Positions 5,266-5,320 of a stretch of 5,320 nt of DNA are shown one piece after another (the stretch's first letter is position 1; each line of letters begins with the position of its first letter). The notes below the pieces were generated by a model that made no database searches, was not told where the DNA came from, and was given only the letters and a program-made list of their open reading frames with translations. Position numbers and translations under genes: made by a program. Source of the DNA: CAYVOX01 sp964453035 (GTDB lineage Bacteria > Chloroflexota > Anaerolineae > Anaerolineales > Anaerolineaceae); the NCBI GenBank assembly GCA_964453035.1, contig CAYVOX010000177.1, positions 1 through 5,320 on the forward strand, in the 5' to 3' direction.

Positions 5266-5320
5266 GGGCCCGTAGCTCAGCGGCAGAGCGCGCGGCTCAT
5301 AACCGCTTGGTCGATGGTTC
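5266..5320 (+). tRNA. tRNA with CAT anticodon (Met or lysidine-modified Ile2), 3' end outside window
   Basis: The visible 55 bases give acceptor 5' strand GGGCCCG (5266-5272), TA, D-stem GCTC/GAGC with a short GG-containing loop, anticodon stem CGCGG/CCGCT around loop CTCATAA, a variable region TGGTC, and the T-stem 5' strand GATGG followed by TTC. The last stem pair (C27-T43) is mismatched. The anticodon CAT would normally be labelled Met. It is unlikely to be the initiator: the anticodon stem lacks the GGG/CCC run. C4-C5 in the acceptor stem and the loop with GGCTCATAACC and CTTGGTCG resemble bacterial tRNA-Ile2, in which TilS converts the C to lysidine. The 3' half (about 20 bases) is missing, so the choice is open. 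Confidence 0.9.

Noticed and set aside
5030..5275. Open frames on both strands through the N run
   Set aside because: They exist only because N codons are read through, and they cover tRNA-like repeats.
4996..5320. Attachment site of an integrated element
   Set aside because: Integrases usually duplicate the 3' part of a tRNA. Here the 5' part is repeated in short tandem units, and no integrase gene is in the window.

Overview
The window looks like a piece of a moderately G+C-rich bacterial chromosome, probably a metagenome-derived or draft scaffold, since it contains a run of exactly 100 N. The protein style suggests Chloroflexota, most likely Anaerolineae: short lipoproteins with Pro/Thr/Ala linkers, a DUF5666-like secreted protein, and a large lipoprotein S41 protease. 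This taxonomic guess is inference from style; no marker gene is present.

Layout, all on the + strand. Positions 1-89 hold a possible C-terminal tail of an upstream gene and a promoter with a perfect TATAAT. Positions 90-1346 are a two-gene operon: a small lipoprotein with an Ig-like C-terminal domain, then 15 bp later a secreted protein with two DUF5666-like beta repeats. A strong intrinsic terminator follows (1393-1421). Positions 1484-3520 encode a 678-residue lipoprotein with PDZ and S41 peptidase domains and a Ser-His-Glu type active site. Positions 3611-4873 encode a 12-helix MFS transporter of the SLC45/GPH-like kind, preceded by a perfect 8+1+8 palindrome that looks like an operator. 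A long hairpin with a T-rich tail (4919-4962) probably ends that transcript.

The last 350 bases are the most unusual part. An extended -10 promoter (4969-4977) is followed by tandem 85-bp units, each starting with the 5' part of a tRNA. Within the unit the D-loop is replaced by a longer palindromic insert, and the anticodon-arm sequence diverges at the loop. The array then runs into an intact-looking tRNA with a CAT anticodon, cut off by the window end. The unit can be drawn as a closed three-arm, tRNA-like fold with its own acceptor-like stem. The 100-N gap lies inside the second unit, and removing it restores a perfect unit, so the true copy number is unknown.

The first three genes all encode exported products and probably act at the cell surface. 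The transporter appears to be a separate, individually regulated unit. No mobile element, CRISPR array or defence gene is visible.
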